DNA of 33,330 nucleotides, from NCBI GenBank assembly GCA_030604635.1, contig JAUVVL010000005.1, forward strand, positions 1 to 33,330, in the 5' to 3' direction. Below, piece by piece: positions 1 to 9,660 of the stretch. This DNA is from Desulfobacteraceae bacterium (GTDB taxonomy: Bacteria; Desulfobacterota; Desulfobacteria; Desulfobacterales; UBA11574). Both the position numbers and the translations under genes were made by a program. How positions within the stretch are numbered: position 1 is the stretch's first letter; the number at the start of each line of letters is the position of its first letter. The notes beneath the pieces were generated by a model, which did not search any database, had not been told where the DNA came from, and worked only from the letters and a program-made list of their open reading frames with translations.

Positions 1-124
1 ACATCAAACAGAATGGAAAAATAATACGATATTAATAAATTATACATTAATTTATCTCAAGTTCGGAATTGCAGACTGTAATAGTGCAAAATAAAAAAAG
101 GCATTTGATGTTCTTCACCAAAGG

Positions 125-221
125 CGAACCAGAGCGGCACAGGAACTGCGTTATTCAGCCCTCGAAGTAGAACACTACGTCTTCGGGCTGAAATGCCTTG
201 TTCCTGCACCGCTCTGGCTCG
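125..221. repeat. Long imperfect inverted repeat (hairpin) with GTAG-AACA-CTAC apex
   Basis: Left arm cgaaccagagcggcacaggaact...attcagccctcgaagtag pairs with right arm ctacgtcttcgggctgaaat...gttcctgcaccgctctggctcg. Confidence 0.75.
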
Positions 222-311
222 TGAGAAATCCGGGTTAATTTACCACCAGATGGACAGGAAAAATTCGACAAAATAATTAAATCAAAGAATTATTTTGCCG
301 AGGATTGCTTT

Positions 312-410
312 ATGGGTGAGATGGACATGGATTTCTACAAAAATGATCCAGAAGTAAATCGATCGACTTTTGATTCAAGAATGAAGAGGCTTGGTATAGG
401 TAAAAGATAA
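312..410 (+). pseudogene. Internally deleted remnant of a sigma-54 activator paralogue (32-aa in-frame mini-ORF)
   Basis: Translates to MGEMDMDFYKNDPEVNRSTFDSRMKRLGIGKR*. Its N-terminus matches MGEIDLDFYK and its C-terminus matches NDAKVNRSTFDSRMKKLGIYKR of the gene at 3077-4639. Confidence 0.8.
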
Positions 411-428
411 GGTACCTCTTACCGATCA

Positions 429-2321
429 TCATTTCAGCCCTGCCTTGCGCAAGGCGCCAATAACCCGCTCTTTATCCGTTTTCTTCTTGTATGTGACTTG
501 CTTTTCAAATTTCTCGAGAGAAAACTTGGGATTTATCCTAAGGACTTCCGCGGCTTCAGCCCGGGCTTCCTCCTCCCGTCCTGACAAGCTATAAACAACA
601 GCCATCATAATATGGGCCCACAAAGAATTGGGCTCCAAGCGAGTCGCTTTTTTACACCATGTTATTGCCTCCTCGTATTGCCCCGTCCAACCGTAGGACA
701 ATCCCAAACTATAGAAGTACATATTCGGCGGGATAGGATTGAGACGTATCGCTCTCTTATATTCCGGAATGGATTCCTCGTACCTGCCAGAAAAAGTAAG
801 TGTCTTACCTAGTCTAAAGTGCGATTCAGCTGAATTGGGATTAAGTGCCACAGCCTTCTCCCCTAAAGCAACGGCCTTATCATGCTGCCTTGTCATTGAA
901 AATAGGTAGCCCAAAAGGCCGTGGGCTTCAGCATAAGTGTCATCCAACACAATAGCCTGTTTCACTAATTTCATAGCCTCCGTTATCGAATCCTTAGGAG
1001 ATTTGCTGGATCCAAGCCACACGTCCAACATGTGGGCTCTACCTAGAGCCCTGTAAGCCATAGCATACTCTGGGTCTAAGGCAATGGCTTCCTGGGCCAA
1101 TTGCTTTCCCAAAGCATTACTCTCTATATTTATCCGGTCAATATAATCATCCGCCTGCAAGTACTTTAGGTAGGCCTCAAGATTATTTGTGCCCTTTGCA
1201 GCCGCTCGGACTTGCTCCCCCTCGGTTAGCTTTACCTGCATGGCCGTGATGATTTTTTTTGTGATCTCGTCTTGAACGGCAAATATGTCGTTCAGATTTC
1301 GGTCATACCGGTCCGCCCATAAGTGATGCCCAGAAAGAGCATCAATCAACTGGGCTGTTATTCGTATCCGATCGGCAGTTTTCTGTACGCTACCTTCCAA
1401 AACATACTTCACACCCAGATCCTCAGAGACCTTTTGAACCTTCACCGGCTTGCCTTTGTAAGTAAACGTCGAGTTGCGGGCAATTACAAATAAATGTGGG
1501 ACCTTGGATAGACCGATTATGATTTGGTCGGTAAGCCCATCGCTGAAATACTCCTGATCAGGATCACCGCTCAGGTTATCGAACGGAAGCACTGCAATGG
1601 AGGGTTTATCGGGTAATGGGAACGCCATCTTTTCTATAGAGGCAACCTCGATCGGCGGCTCTGACGGACGTAAATATAAATTTAATACTGCCACAGCCCC
1701 GGTTACGAGAATAAGTGTCGCCACGGCCAGGGCAGCCATCTGCCAACGCCCTGGTCTCGCCCTCTTCTCACCGACCACCTTGCCGGCTGCTTCAGGCTCC
1801 ATCATAACACGATACACCCGCACCGGCTCCGCTATGTTCTTAACAGCATGCTCTCCCAGATATTCATATCCCAGGGGTAGCTTATTCTTCACCTGGTCAT
1901 AGGCGGTTCTGGTGATGCAAATGCCTCCCCCCTCTGCCAGAGCCTCTACTCGGGCTGCGATGTTGACTCCATCGCCGTGAAGGTCTCCGTCCTTTTCGAT
2001 CACATCCCCAAGATTGATCCCAATGCGGAACTCCACCTTGCGATCTTCTGAAAGTTCAGCGTTTCTGGTCTTGAGTTCCTTCTGGATCTCCACAGCACAC
2101 TGCAATGCGTCTACCACACTGACAAACTCGGCCAGCAGGGAGTCCCCTGAGCCATGAACTACCCGGCCTCGATGCTGCTGGATGAGCACACCTATAACTT
2201 CCCTGTAGGCGGTTAAGGTGCTAACTGTCGCCTCCTCATTATCGTCCATGAGATGACTGTAGCCCTTGACATCGGCATGGAGGATAGCGACGAGCTTGCG
2301 TTTTAAACTTTTATCAGCCAT
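429..2321 (-). CDS. Class III adenylate/guanylate cyclase domain protein with TM segment, TolB/FlgO-like domain and TPR repeats
   Basis: N-terminal cyclase signature (AILHADVKGYSHLMDDNEEATV..., HGSGDSLLAEF, RIGINLGDV), TM region, PSIAVLPFDNLSGDPDQEYFSDGLTDQII, then TPR-like repeats. Confidence 0.85.
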   Translation of the reverse strand: MADKSLKRKLVAILHADVKGYSHLMDDNEEATVSTLTAYREVIGVLIQQHRGRVVHGSGDSLLAEFVSVVDALQCAVEIQKELKTRNAELSEDRKVEFRIGINLGDVIEKDGDLHGDGVNIAARVEALAEGGGICITRTAYDQVKNKLPLGYEYLGEHAVKNIAEPVRVYRVMMEPEAAGKVVGEKRARPGRWQMAALAVATLILVTGAVAVLNLYLRPSEPPIEVASIEKMAFPLPDKPSIAVLPFDNLSGDPDQEYFSDGLTDQIIIGLSKVPHLFVIARNSTFTYKGKPVKVQKVSEDLGVKYVLEGSVQKTADRIRITAQLIDALSGHHLWADRYDRNLNDIFAVQDEITKKIITAMQVKLTEGEQVRAAAKGTNNLEAYLKYLQADDYIDRINIESNALGKQLAQEAIALDPEYAMAYRALGRAHMLDVWLGSSKSPKDSITEAMKLVKQAIVLDDTYAEAHGLLGYLFSMTRQHDKAVALGEKAVALNPNSAESHFRLGKTLTFSGRYEESIPEYKRAIRLNPIPPNMYFYSLGLSYGWTGQYEEAITWCKKATRLEPNSLWAHIMMAVVYSLSGREEEARAEAAEVLRINPKFSLEKFEKQVTYKKKTDKERVIGALRKAGLK

Positions 2322-2978
2322 GGGATCATCCCCTTCACCCTAATGTCTCATGAATAATTTGTAAGGTCGTGGGATTGCTGGATGTAACAAATGAGCCAAA
2401 AATAACAATTTTAGAAATATTCTGATCAGAGATCAGGCATGAAACCCGTTCTTTTTTTAGCGCTTCTTTTCCCTTTGTTGTTAATTCCATGATTGTTTAC
2501 CCTGAGTTTTGCAGATTTCGATAAAGATTTTATTAGTGGAAAACAGTATCGGGATAATCTGGTTTGTTTAATTGACAACATCTGCCGATTATTTATGATA
2601 TACAGCAACTTTAAAATATACAATGATTTTTCATTTTCTTTTGACAAGGAATATTTTCCTTGTTTTTATGTCGATGTTACGATATTTAACAATAATCGCC
2701 ATATGTCAAAATGTAACATTTGACATAGACTTTTGATTTTTAGATAAATTAGCCACAGACCCACGCAGACTGAACAAACAGTTTGTCCGGTCGACACTTG
2801 TCCCGTTAAATGCCTGCCCAACAAAATGTAGAGCTTATTTCATCGGGGCGTAGCATATTATCTGGGATGGCCGAACAAAAAATGTCACGCCTATGGTGGA
2901 ATGACATTCAGTGCTTAAAGGATATTAAAGATGTCACTCTTGGTTGTTTTTTAATATGCCCGAAGGGCATTGACGTAT

Positions 2979-3005
2979 AATATCTGGCCAAGTTGGCCAG
3001 ATATT
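2979..3005. promoter_or_regulatory. 27-bp perfect palindrome, operator-like
   Basis: AATATCTGGCCAA-G-TTGGCCAGATATT, about 70 bp upstream of the likely start of the sigma-54 activator. Confidence 0.5.
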
Positions 3006-3076
3006 TGTCTGTGTCCGTCTGTGTATGTCTGTGGTTTCAAATATTTAATATAATTCAAAAATTGGAGGGTTGTTTT

Positions 3077-4639
3077 ATGGGTGAGATTGACCTGGATTTT
3101 TACAAAGTACTCTTTGAAGATCTAGATCCTGAAAACCTCAAAAAGAGATTTCTAAAGTTGCTTTTGAGAATCCAAAACGTAGATCGAGGATCAATCTGGG
3201 TCAAACGAGAAAACAGGTATGTATGTATCGAAGCCCTTGAGAGTCCTACAGATACAGATACCATCAAAGGAGCCAGTATCAGCACCGACCGACCAAGCAT
3301 TGTTGGCTGGGTGATGGAAAACGCTGAAATAACTATCGCGGAGGCTGGCAAGGACCCCCGTCATTATCAAGAGTTTGAAGAGGGATGGAAAGTAAAGAGC
3401 GCCTGGATTCTTGCTTTTCCGCTAATTTTGAGAAATGGGCAAGTTTACGGAGTCGTCCATCTCATTGATACAAACAAGGACAACAAACGTCTCAATATTG
3501 ATGAAAAATACCTAGAACTCCTCAAGAGCATCGTCGATATGGGTTCCATCGCTTTAAGCAACGCTCTGTCCTATACTGAGCAACTCGAAAGGAATTTTGA
3601 ACTTGAGAAAACCCTTGCAGAGATTCAGAGCAAGGTTCAAATCATTGGTCAAAGCAGCCCATTTATCGATGTAATGAAAAGGGTTCGCGAATACGCACGA
3701 ACGGACTTTCCCGTATTGATTACCGGCGAAAGCGGAACTGGTAAGGATCTCATCGCTGCTGCGTTGCACAATCTCAGTTCCCGTAAAGATAAACCGTTTG
3801 TTGCCCAGAATTGCAGCGCCATCCCGGATACGCTGCTGGAAAGTGAGCTCTTCGGATACAAAAAAGGCGCGTTTACCGGCGCAACAGAAGACAAGATCGG
3901 TCTTTTGAAAGCCGTTGACGGCGGTACAATTTTCCTGGATGAAATTGGAGACATGTCTTTACGCCTCCAATCGCGCATATTAAGAGTTATCCAAAACTTT
4001 GAAATCAAACCCCTTGGTGATACCAGGACCAGCAAGATCAACATAAGGATTATTTCTGCCACAAATAAGGATTTAGACCAAGCAATAGCCAAAAAAGAAT
4101 TCAGAGAAGATTTGTTCTATCGTATCAATGTTCTTCCGCTCCATCTTCCACCATTGCGGGAGCGGAGGAAAGATATACCGCTTTTGCTGAATTATTTTCT
4201 CAAAAGAGAATCTCTCAAACTAGGGGTTTCTCAGAAAAGAATTTCAAAAAAGGCATTGCAATATCTGGAAGATTACCAATGGGAAGGAAATATTAGGGAA
4301 CTTGAAAATTTTGTCAAATATATTCTAAGTACAGTTGATAATGATATTGTGGGTGTTAACGAAATGCCGGATTATTTTAAGAAAAAAGGAATTCCTAAAA
4401 GAGACGCTATCGACCGCTTTGCTTTTCAAGAGGAACCAATGTTTTCAGCAAAAAATCTTTCTGCATCAAAAGCTGAGTCTTCATTTGTCGGTTATTCCTG
4501 GGAAGAGCTTGAAAAAGATTATGTTCTCTATCTTCTTAATAAAAACCGATGGAACATAACACGTGCTGCAAATGATGCAAAAGTAAATAGATCAACTTTT
4601 GATTCAAGGATGAAGAAACTTGGTATCTACAAAAGATAA
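3077..4639 (+). CDS. Sigma-54-dependent transcriptional activator (GAF + AAA+ + Fis-type HTH)
   Basis: GESGTGKD Walker A, GAFTGA loop, AAA+ core and C-terminal HTH (NITRAANDAKVNRSTFDSRMKKLGI). ATG at 3077 follows ggaggg at 3064; the 2993 start in the ORF track lies inside a palindrome. Confidence 0.88.
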   Translation: MGEIDLDFYKVLFEDLDPENLKKRFLKLLLRIQNVDRGSIWVKRENRYVCIEALESPTDTDTIKGASISTDRPSIVGWVMENAEITIAEAGKDPRHYQEFEEGWKVKSAWILAFPLILRNGQVYGVVHLIDTNKDNKRLNIDEKYLELLKSIVDMGSIALSNALSYTEQLERNFELEKTLAEIQSKVQIIGQSSPFIDVMKRVREYARTDFPVLITGESGTGKDLIAAALHNLSSRKDKPFVAQNCSAIPDTLLESELFGYKKGAFTGATEDKIGLLKAVDGGTIFLDEIGDMSLRLQSRILRVIQNFEIKPLGDTRTSKINIRIISATNKDLDQAIAKKEFREDLFYRINVLPLHLPPLRERRKDIPLLLNYFLKRESLKLGVSQKRISKKALQYLEDYQWEGNIRELENFVKYILSTVDNDIVGVNEMPDYFKKKGIPKRDAIDRFAFQEEPMFSAKNLSASKAESSFVGYSWEELEKDYVLYLLNKNRWNITRAANDAKVNRSTFDSRMKKLGIYKR

Positions 4640-4817
4640 GCGGCGGTTAAGACTATGTGAATATATAGACCATCTATACGAAATACACTGGTCAAATCTT
4701 GACATTAAAGTACTTTGGTGACATACATTGAATTAATAATTTTCATAAAATGAAGAACAAATGTTAAAATTCAATGGATGTATTTGAAAATAAGCCATTG
4801 TTAAATAAAATAATAAA

Positions 4818-5807
4818 ATGGAAACTGTAAGAATACTTGGAACAGGTTCTTATCTACCGCCAAAAGTCCTGACGAATTTTGATTTGGAAGAAATGGATCT
4901 GGACACCTCTGATGAATGGATTATACAACGCACCGGCATAAGCGAGAGAAGAATCGCTGATCCGGAAGTCACCACCTCGGATCTCGGTTATGAAGCCTCC
5001 CTCAAGGCCCTTGACATGGCCGGAATGACCGCCAAGGATCTTGATCTTATCATCGTAGCCACTATAACGCCTGATACCTGCTGTCCTTCCGCTGCCAATT
5101 GGCTTCAGGCCAAGCTGGATGCTCCGCATGCCGTAACGTTTGACATTACGGCAGCCTGTTCAGGTTTTATTTTCGGACTGAATGTGGCCGAACAATATCT
5201 TAAAAATAAAACATGCAAATATGTTCTTGTGGTGGCATCCGAGGTCATGACCAGAACCCTTAACTGGAAGGATCGAGCCACTTGCATTCTATGGGGTGAC
5301 GGGGCCGGTGCTGCTCTGTTAACGCTGGACAAACAGGGCCACGAAGTTTTGTCTTCCCATCTTCATACGGACGGCGCCAATGGACAGGATCTTTTAATGC
5401 CGGGTGGCGGCTCGAAAACCACGCCGATTTCTCATGAAAGCGTGGATAAAGGGCTTCATTTTCTCAACATTATCGAAGCCAATTTAAGCTTCAGAGTGGC
5501 GGTAAAATATTTTATTGAGGCCATCAAGGAGGCAGCACAATTTAACAATGTAAACATCGAGGATATCGACTGGTTTATTCCCCACCAGGCAAATATCAGG
5601 ATGTTCCAAAACATCTCCAAAACATTGAAGATTCCATTCAAAAAATTTTACCTGACGCTTCAAAAATATGGGAATGTTTCTTCAGCTTCCTGCGCCATTT
5701 CACTCGATGAGGCCGTTCGGGACCGGTCCATTCAGCCGGATAATCTGATCTGCCTTCCTGTTTTCGGTGGCGGGTTGACCTGGGGAAGTGCACTTATCAG
5801 ATGGTAA
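4818..5807 (+). CDS. fabH: 3-oxoacyl-[acyl-carrier-protein] synthase III
   Basis: Family motifs: TSDEWIIQRTGISERR, ITAACSGFIFGL (Cys), WGDGAGAALL, IPHQANIRM (His), YGNVSSAS (Asn). Confidence 0.92.
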   Translation: METVRILGTGSYLPPKVLTNFDLEEMDLDTSDEWIIQRTGISERRIADPEVTTSDLGYEASLKALDMAGMTAKDLDLIIVATITPDTCCPSAANWLQAKLDAPHAVTFDITAACSGFIFGLNVAEQYLKNKTCKYVLVVASEVMTRTLNWKDRATCILWGDGAGAALLTLDKQGHEVLSSHLHTDGANGQDLLMPGGGSKTTPISHESVDKGLHFLNIIEANLSFRVAVKYFIEAIKEAAQFNNVNIEDIDWFIPHQANIRMFQNISKTLKIPFKKFYLTLQKYGNVSSASCAISLDEAVRDRSIQPDNLICLPVFGGGLTWGSALIRW

Positions 5808-5871
5808 GCACCTCTATTAGCCTCCCAATAATAATATAATTATTGCCACCATATATTGTATTATTTTTTGC

Positions 5872-5900
5872 TTGACATACAATATACATTATTCTATACA
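5872..5900 (+). promoter_or_regulatory. Consensus-like sigma70 promoter
   Basis: TTGACA (5872-5877), 17-nt spacer, TATACA (5895-5900); no coding ORF follows directly. Confidence 0.55.
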
Positions 5901-5906
5901 GCCTTC

Positions 5907-6116
5907 AAGATTATTTTGTAATTTATAAAGTTTTGAAGGGTCGATCAATATAGCTCGACCCTTGGTATATGCTATAATTAATAGTGTATACCTTTTTAAT
6001 AACAGTTCGGACGACTCCACACTCAACTTGATGGCTCAACCGAACTTAATGATGCCTTGAAAGATGATTTCAAGGCGGACAAGGCAGGATCAGTGATGAT
6101 CCTGCCTTAATTTTTT
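5907..6116 (+). ncRNA. Candidate small non-coding RNA
   Basis: Hairpins AAGGGTCGA/TCGACCCTT (5936-5963), GGTATATGCTAT/ATAGTGTATACC + TTTTT (5964-5997), GTTCGG/CCGAAC (6005-6045), GCCTTGAAA/TTTCAAGGC (6054-6076) and a final terminator. Start inferred from the promoter. Confidence 0.45.
6081..6116 (+). terminator. Rho-independent terminator
   Basis: AAGGCAGGATCA-GTGA-TGATCCTGCCTT followed by AATTTTTT; perfect 12-bp arms. Confidence 0.8.
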
Positions 6117-6153
6117 GACAATGATACTAAAATGTTAAAACAGATTCCCGTAC

Positions 6154-6225
6154 CTTCTCAACAAATTTTGGAGCCCACTGGCGGGCGAGTCTTTTATCAT
6201 CTTATTCTCCATTAATTATTGAGAA
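6154..6225. repeat. Short dispersed element, copy 1 (partner at 15210-15280)
   Basis: cTTCTCAACAAATT..GAGCCCACTGGCGGGCGAGTCTTTTATCAT...TTATTGAGAA; ends are inverted, with a central GCCCACTGGCGGGC hairpin. Confidence 0.7.
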
Positions 6226-6751
6226 ATTACAGATTTCCTGTCAGGGATGGTTTTGAGAATTTGATCAATCTTTCAGGCAAGGGCTCTGGAATCCCGGTGC
6301 AACTGGTCCCAGAAGATGGTACTGGGGCGGCCCTGCGGTGAGTAAAGGATAATTTAAACCCTTTTAGGGTTCCAATCAAGCCACCCTTTTTAGTGGTGGC
6401 TATTGACTTATCGTACAAGTTCTTTAAATCATTAGACCAAAATTTTTCTTCCCGGCAAAGATACTTGCTTGTTATGCAAGTAAGTATAGAAAAGGGGATT
6501 GTTTGTGTCAAATAAAAATAGTTGCCAACACTTTTGGCTGTCTTAATAGGCAGTTGCGAAAACCAGCGCTTTGTTGTTGACATTTTATATAATATATGAT
6601 CGAAAAAGTATTATGATTTCCCACCAAAGTGTTTGCACATCTTTAAATCTTTACAAGTAACTATTTAGCGCCTTGAAAATGCCTGTTTTTTTCACTGATT
6701 TTTCAAATGTTAAACTGATAACTAAAATAATTATGACCATGGAGATATCGA

Positions 6752-7180
6752 TTGTACGGTTTTAAAGCAATATCTTATTACAACGGCTGGGCCATGGCCC
6801 TGACAGGCGCTTTGATTGTCTTTGCCGGCCTTGTGGTTTTGTCTACCACAATTTATATTTTCCCTAAGATACTTATGTTATGGGAAAAAAGACAAATCAA
6901 ATATAAAATGCCGATAGAAGTTGAACCCGAAGAGCAACAGGCCCTTTCATTGCCTAAACAATTTCCTTCGGACATTAATGAAATCGCCAATCTTTACAAA
7001 CCTTTGATTGAAGAGCTTGGTGAAACTTTTTATCTTACCGACCTTTATGAAATTTCAAAAAAATATGATTTCCCGCACCCACACATAACACTTGCTGCCT
7101 TTCGCGATTCTGAAATATTAATTCCTCACGGCAAAGGTGTTTTTACCTGGAATCAACCGGAAGATAACGAAAAGGAATAA
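6752..7180 (+). CDS. OadG-like small membrane subunit of a sodium-pumping decarboxylase
   Basis: Single N-terminal TM helix (NGWAMALTGALIVFAGLVVLSTTIYIFPKI) directly upstream of the beta subunit; TTG start. Confidence 0.65.
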   Translation: MYGFKAISYYNGWAMALTGALIVFAGLVVLSTTIYIFPKILMLWEKRQIKYKMPIEVEPEEQQALSLPKQFPSDINEIANLYKPLIEELGETFYLTDLYEISKKYDFPHPHITLAAFRDSEILIPHGKGVFTWNQPEDNEKE

Positions 7181-7194
7181 ATAAAGGTTAATCA

Positions 7195-8322
7195 ATGGAG
7201 CTGTTATTTCAATTTTTGGCTAATACCGGGTATTGGCTGGCTGACTATCGACAAATCATTATGATCGTGGTCGGTTCTGTCTTTGTGTATTTGGGGACTG
7301 CGAAAAAATATGAACCGCTTCTGCTTGTACCGATCGGTTTTGGAATTTTGGTGGGGAATATCCCTTTTTTCAAGGGATTTGGGCTTGGAATATATGAACC
7401 CAACAGTGTTTTGCACTATCTGTATTTTGGTGTTACCACGGGTCTCTATCCTTCGATAATTTTTCTGGGTCTCGGAGCGATGACCGATTTTTCTTCTCTG
7501 CTGGCTCGGCCAATCCTCATGCTTTTGGGCGCCGCAGCACAGATGGGAATATTCTTTACGCTTCTGAGTGCACTGGCCCTTGGCTTTTTGCCCAAGGAAG
7601 CCGCCTCCATCGCCATCATTGGCGGCGCCGACGGACCCACATCTATATTTCTTACCGCCAAGCTTGCACCCCATTTGATCGGTCCCATCGCCATCGCCGC
7701 ATATTCCTACATGGCATTGATCCCTGTAATCCAGCCTCCCATCATGAGACTGCTGACCACCCGCAAGGAGCGGCTGATCCGAATGCAGGAACTTAGAGCT
7801 GTGCCTAAAAAAGAACTCGTCATTTTCCCTACCATAGCCGTTTTGCTCTGTTGTTTCCTCGCACCAGCCTCCATACCGCTTTTAGGGATGTTTTTTTTCG
7901 GGAATTTCTTGAAGGAATGCGGCGTTACTGACCGCCTGGCTCAGACAGCCCGCACGGCCATTATCGATACAGCAACAATACTTCTGGGCTTAACGGTCGG
8001 CGCCAGCACCCAGGGCGATGTTTTTTTAACTCCAAAATCTCTGGGGATCTTTTTACTTGGCGCCGTAGCCTTCAGCATCGCGACCGCCTCTGGCATTATT
8101 TTCGCTAAAATTATGAATCTCTTTCTAAAAGAAAAGATAAACCCCCTGTTGGGCGCATCCGGCGTATCGGCCGTTCCCGGTTCGGCCCGAGAGGTTCATT
8201 TGATGGGTCAGTCAGAAGACCCGGAAAATTACCTTCTCATGCATGCCATGGCTTGCAACTCTTCCGGTGTTATCGGGTCTGCAATCTGTGCGGGAGTTTT
8301 GTGGAGCTTTTTGCTCGCTTGA
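7195..8322 (+). CDS. Sodium ion-translocating decarboxylase subunit beta (OadB/GcdB/MmdB family)
   Basis: Polytopic protein with GGADGPTSIF, IPVIQPPIMRLLTT and LTVGASTQGDVFLTPKSLGIFLLG. Confidence 0.9.
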   Translation: MELLFQFLANTGYWLADYRQIIMIVVGSVFVYLGTAKKYEPLLLVPIGFGILVGNIPFFKGFGLGIYEPNSVLHYLYFGVTTGLYPSIIFLGLGAMTDFSSLLARPILMLLGAAAQMGIFFTLLSALALGFLPKEAASIAIIGGADGPTSIFLTAKLAPHLIGPIAIAAYSYMALIPVIQPPIMRLLTTRKERLIRMQELRAVPKKELVIFPTIAVLLCCFLAPASIPLLGMFFFGNFLKECGVTDRLAQTARTAIIDTATILLGLTVGASTQGDVFLTPKSLGIFLLGAVAFSIATASGIIFAKIMNLFLKEKINPLLGASGVSAVPGSAREVHLMGQSEDPENYLLMHAMACNSSGVIGSAICAGVLWSFLLA

Positions 8323-8457
8323 TTGTGTCGCGGTATTAAACAGTCCTGTTTCTCTCTTTAAATCAACCCCATGAATTGAGGCTATTTTTGTCAAATGAAG
8401 CGCAACGCAGAAGTTGGACTTTTTACGAAGCCATCAAATGTAGGGTTCCAATGTCGT

Positions 8458-8808
8458 TTAACTATCGTTCCCTTCCCGTTTCAACAACTCCTGGTACCAG
8501 ATGGCAAATTCGAACATCCCCCTGTACTTGTCATCATCGTTGATGATGCCGAGGCAAATCTCAAACACCCCTCCTCCATATGCATTGCTATAATCTTCTG
8601 AACTTCTTGTCTGCAAAAACTCACGGACAAGCTGCTGAGTCGTTCGTTTTGTTTTATCTTTTCTTATATCTATTGGATCTTTCGGTTCCAAAAACGGGTC
8701 CCATTTTTCATATCCTTTTTTTAGAATATGCTTCTGGCGCCTCGGAGACATGCTTTCGAAAATAGCCCTTTTCCTCTTTTCCTCTTCTTCAGGAGAGATA
8801 TTCGTCAT
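8458..8808 (-). CDS. Conserved-looking hypothetical protein
   Basis: 116-aa ORF with coherent hydrophilic composition; its start overlaps the stop of the upstream YkgJ-like gene. Confidence 0.6.
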   Translation of the reverse strand: MTNISPEEEEKRKRAIFESMSPRRQKHILKKGYEKWDPFLEPKDPIDIRKDKTKRTTQQLVREFLQTRSSEDYSNAYGGGVFEICLGIINDDDKYRGMFEFAIWYQELLKREGNDS

Positions 8809-9491
8809 TTTCCTTTCCTTGTTTCTTCTTCGGTTTTTTCCGTATCGGCAAGTCCAAGGTGGTTTTCATCATAGTCTGTAAGAATCGCCATTGACAGCGG
8901 GACGAGCATTTCTGCCATTTTTACATACTTGGTTTTAATCTGGCCTACAAATTCAGCGGAAATTTCGTAAAGCTTTTTTTGAATTATATCCAGATTAACC
9001 GTGGGATACTGTTTGCCCTCAACAAATCCAGACATGCCACAGGTATGGCCGATCCCTTCAATGGATGTCGGTATACCGTAAAGCCGACATGTTATCGGCC
9101 GATATTCATAAAGGTCACACATTTTCTCATCGTTTAGAAGGGGGCACCTGGCGCGTTCGCCGGCCATATCCATCAGTATCTCTACATCGTTCTTGCCGGC
9201 CTCTTTATCTTTATACGCTTGTCTTTTAATCATGTATATTTTACGATCAACCCGGTTTGTCTTTTCGATCAGCTCCTCTTTTTTCTGTCCCTTAAAAGTT
9301 TTATTGAACTGATGGTTTATATAGATCGCTTCGATCAGCGTAAGATCAAACAGTGCATAACAGCAGTCGTCGCATTTAATTTTACATTTTACACATTCCG
9401 GAAACTCATTTTGCACTCGCGCGAACGCTTCGTACGCCATGGCTACAATCGCTTCGTATTTTTCAAAATACGGCGTAAAGTCTATTTCCAC
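8805..9491 (-). CDS. YkgJ-family cysteine cluster protein
   Basis: CVKCKIKCDDCC cluster, then CPLLNDEKMCDLYEYRPITCRLYG. Confidence 0.8.
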   Translation of the reverse strand: MEIDFTPYFEKYEAIVAMAYEAFARVQNEFPECVKCKIKCDDCCYALFDLTLIEAIYINHQFNKTFKGQKKEELIEKTNRVDRKIYMIKRQAYKDKEAGKNDVEILMDMAGERARCPLLNDEKMCDLYEYRPITCRLYGIPTSIEGIGHTCGMSGFVEGKQYPTVNLDIIQKKLYEISAEFVGQIKTKYVKMAEMLVPLSMAILTDYDENHLGLADTEKTEEETRKGK

Positions 9492-9570
9492 AATCTAGCT
9501 CCTGACCCGGACGAGCCGGAAATCCAAAAAACTATCACCGCAGAGCAGAGGACGCAAAGAAATTTGTTTT

Positions 9571-9660
9571 TGTATTAATTTAGCTTTTTGAAAACGTGCC
9601 CCACAAGCATTCAGGTGATCCGATTTTAAAGTGGGTCACTGCCTGAGTGTATTATTTCAT
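9571..9660. repeat. Fold-back family 1, copy A (left arm only)
   Basis: TGTATTAATTTAGCTTTTTGAAAA...AAGCATTCAGGTGATCCGATTTTAAAGTGGGTCACTG.CTGAGTGTATTA is nearly identical to 16901-16985; no right arm seen. Confidence 0.75.

Noticed and set aside
3649-4092. Minus-strand ORF antisense to the sigma-54 activator (147 aa)
   Set aside because: Lies wholly antisense to the conserved AAA+ core; composition fits a shadow ORF.
6227-6583. 118-aa minus-strand ORF
   Set aside because: Overlaps the dispersed CTGCGGTGAGTAAA block and shows no recognisable domain; coding status unsupported.
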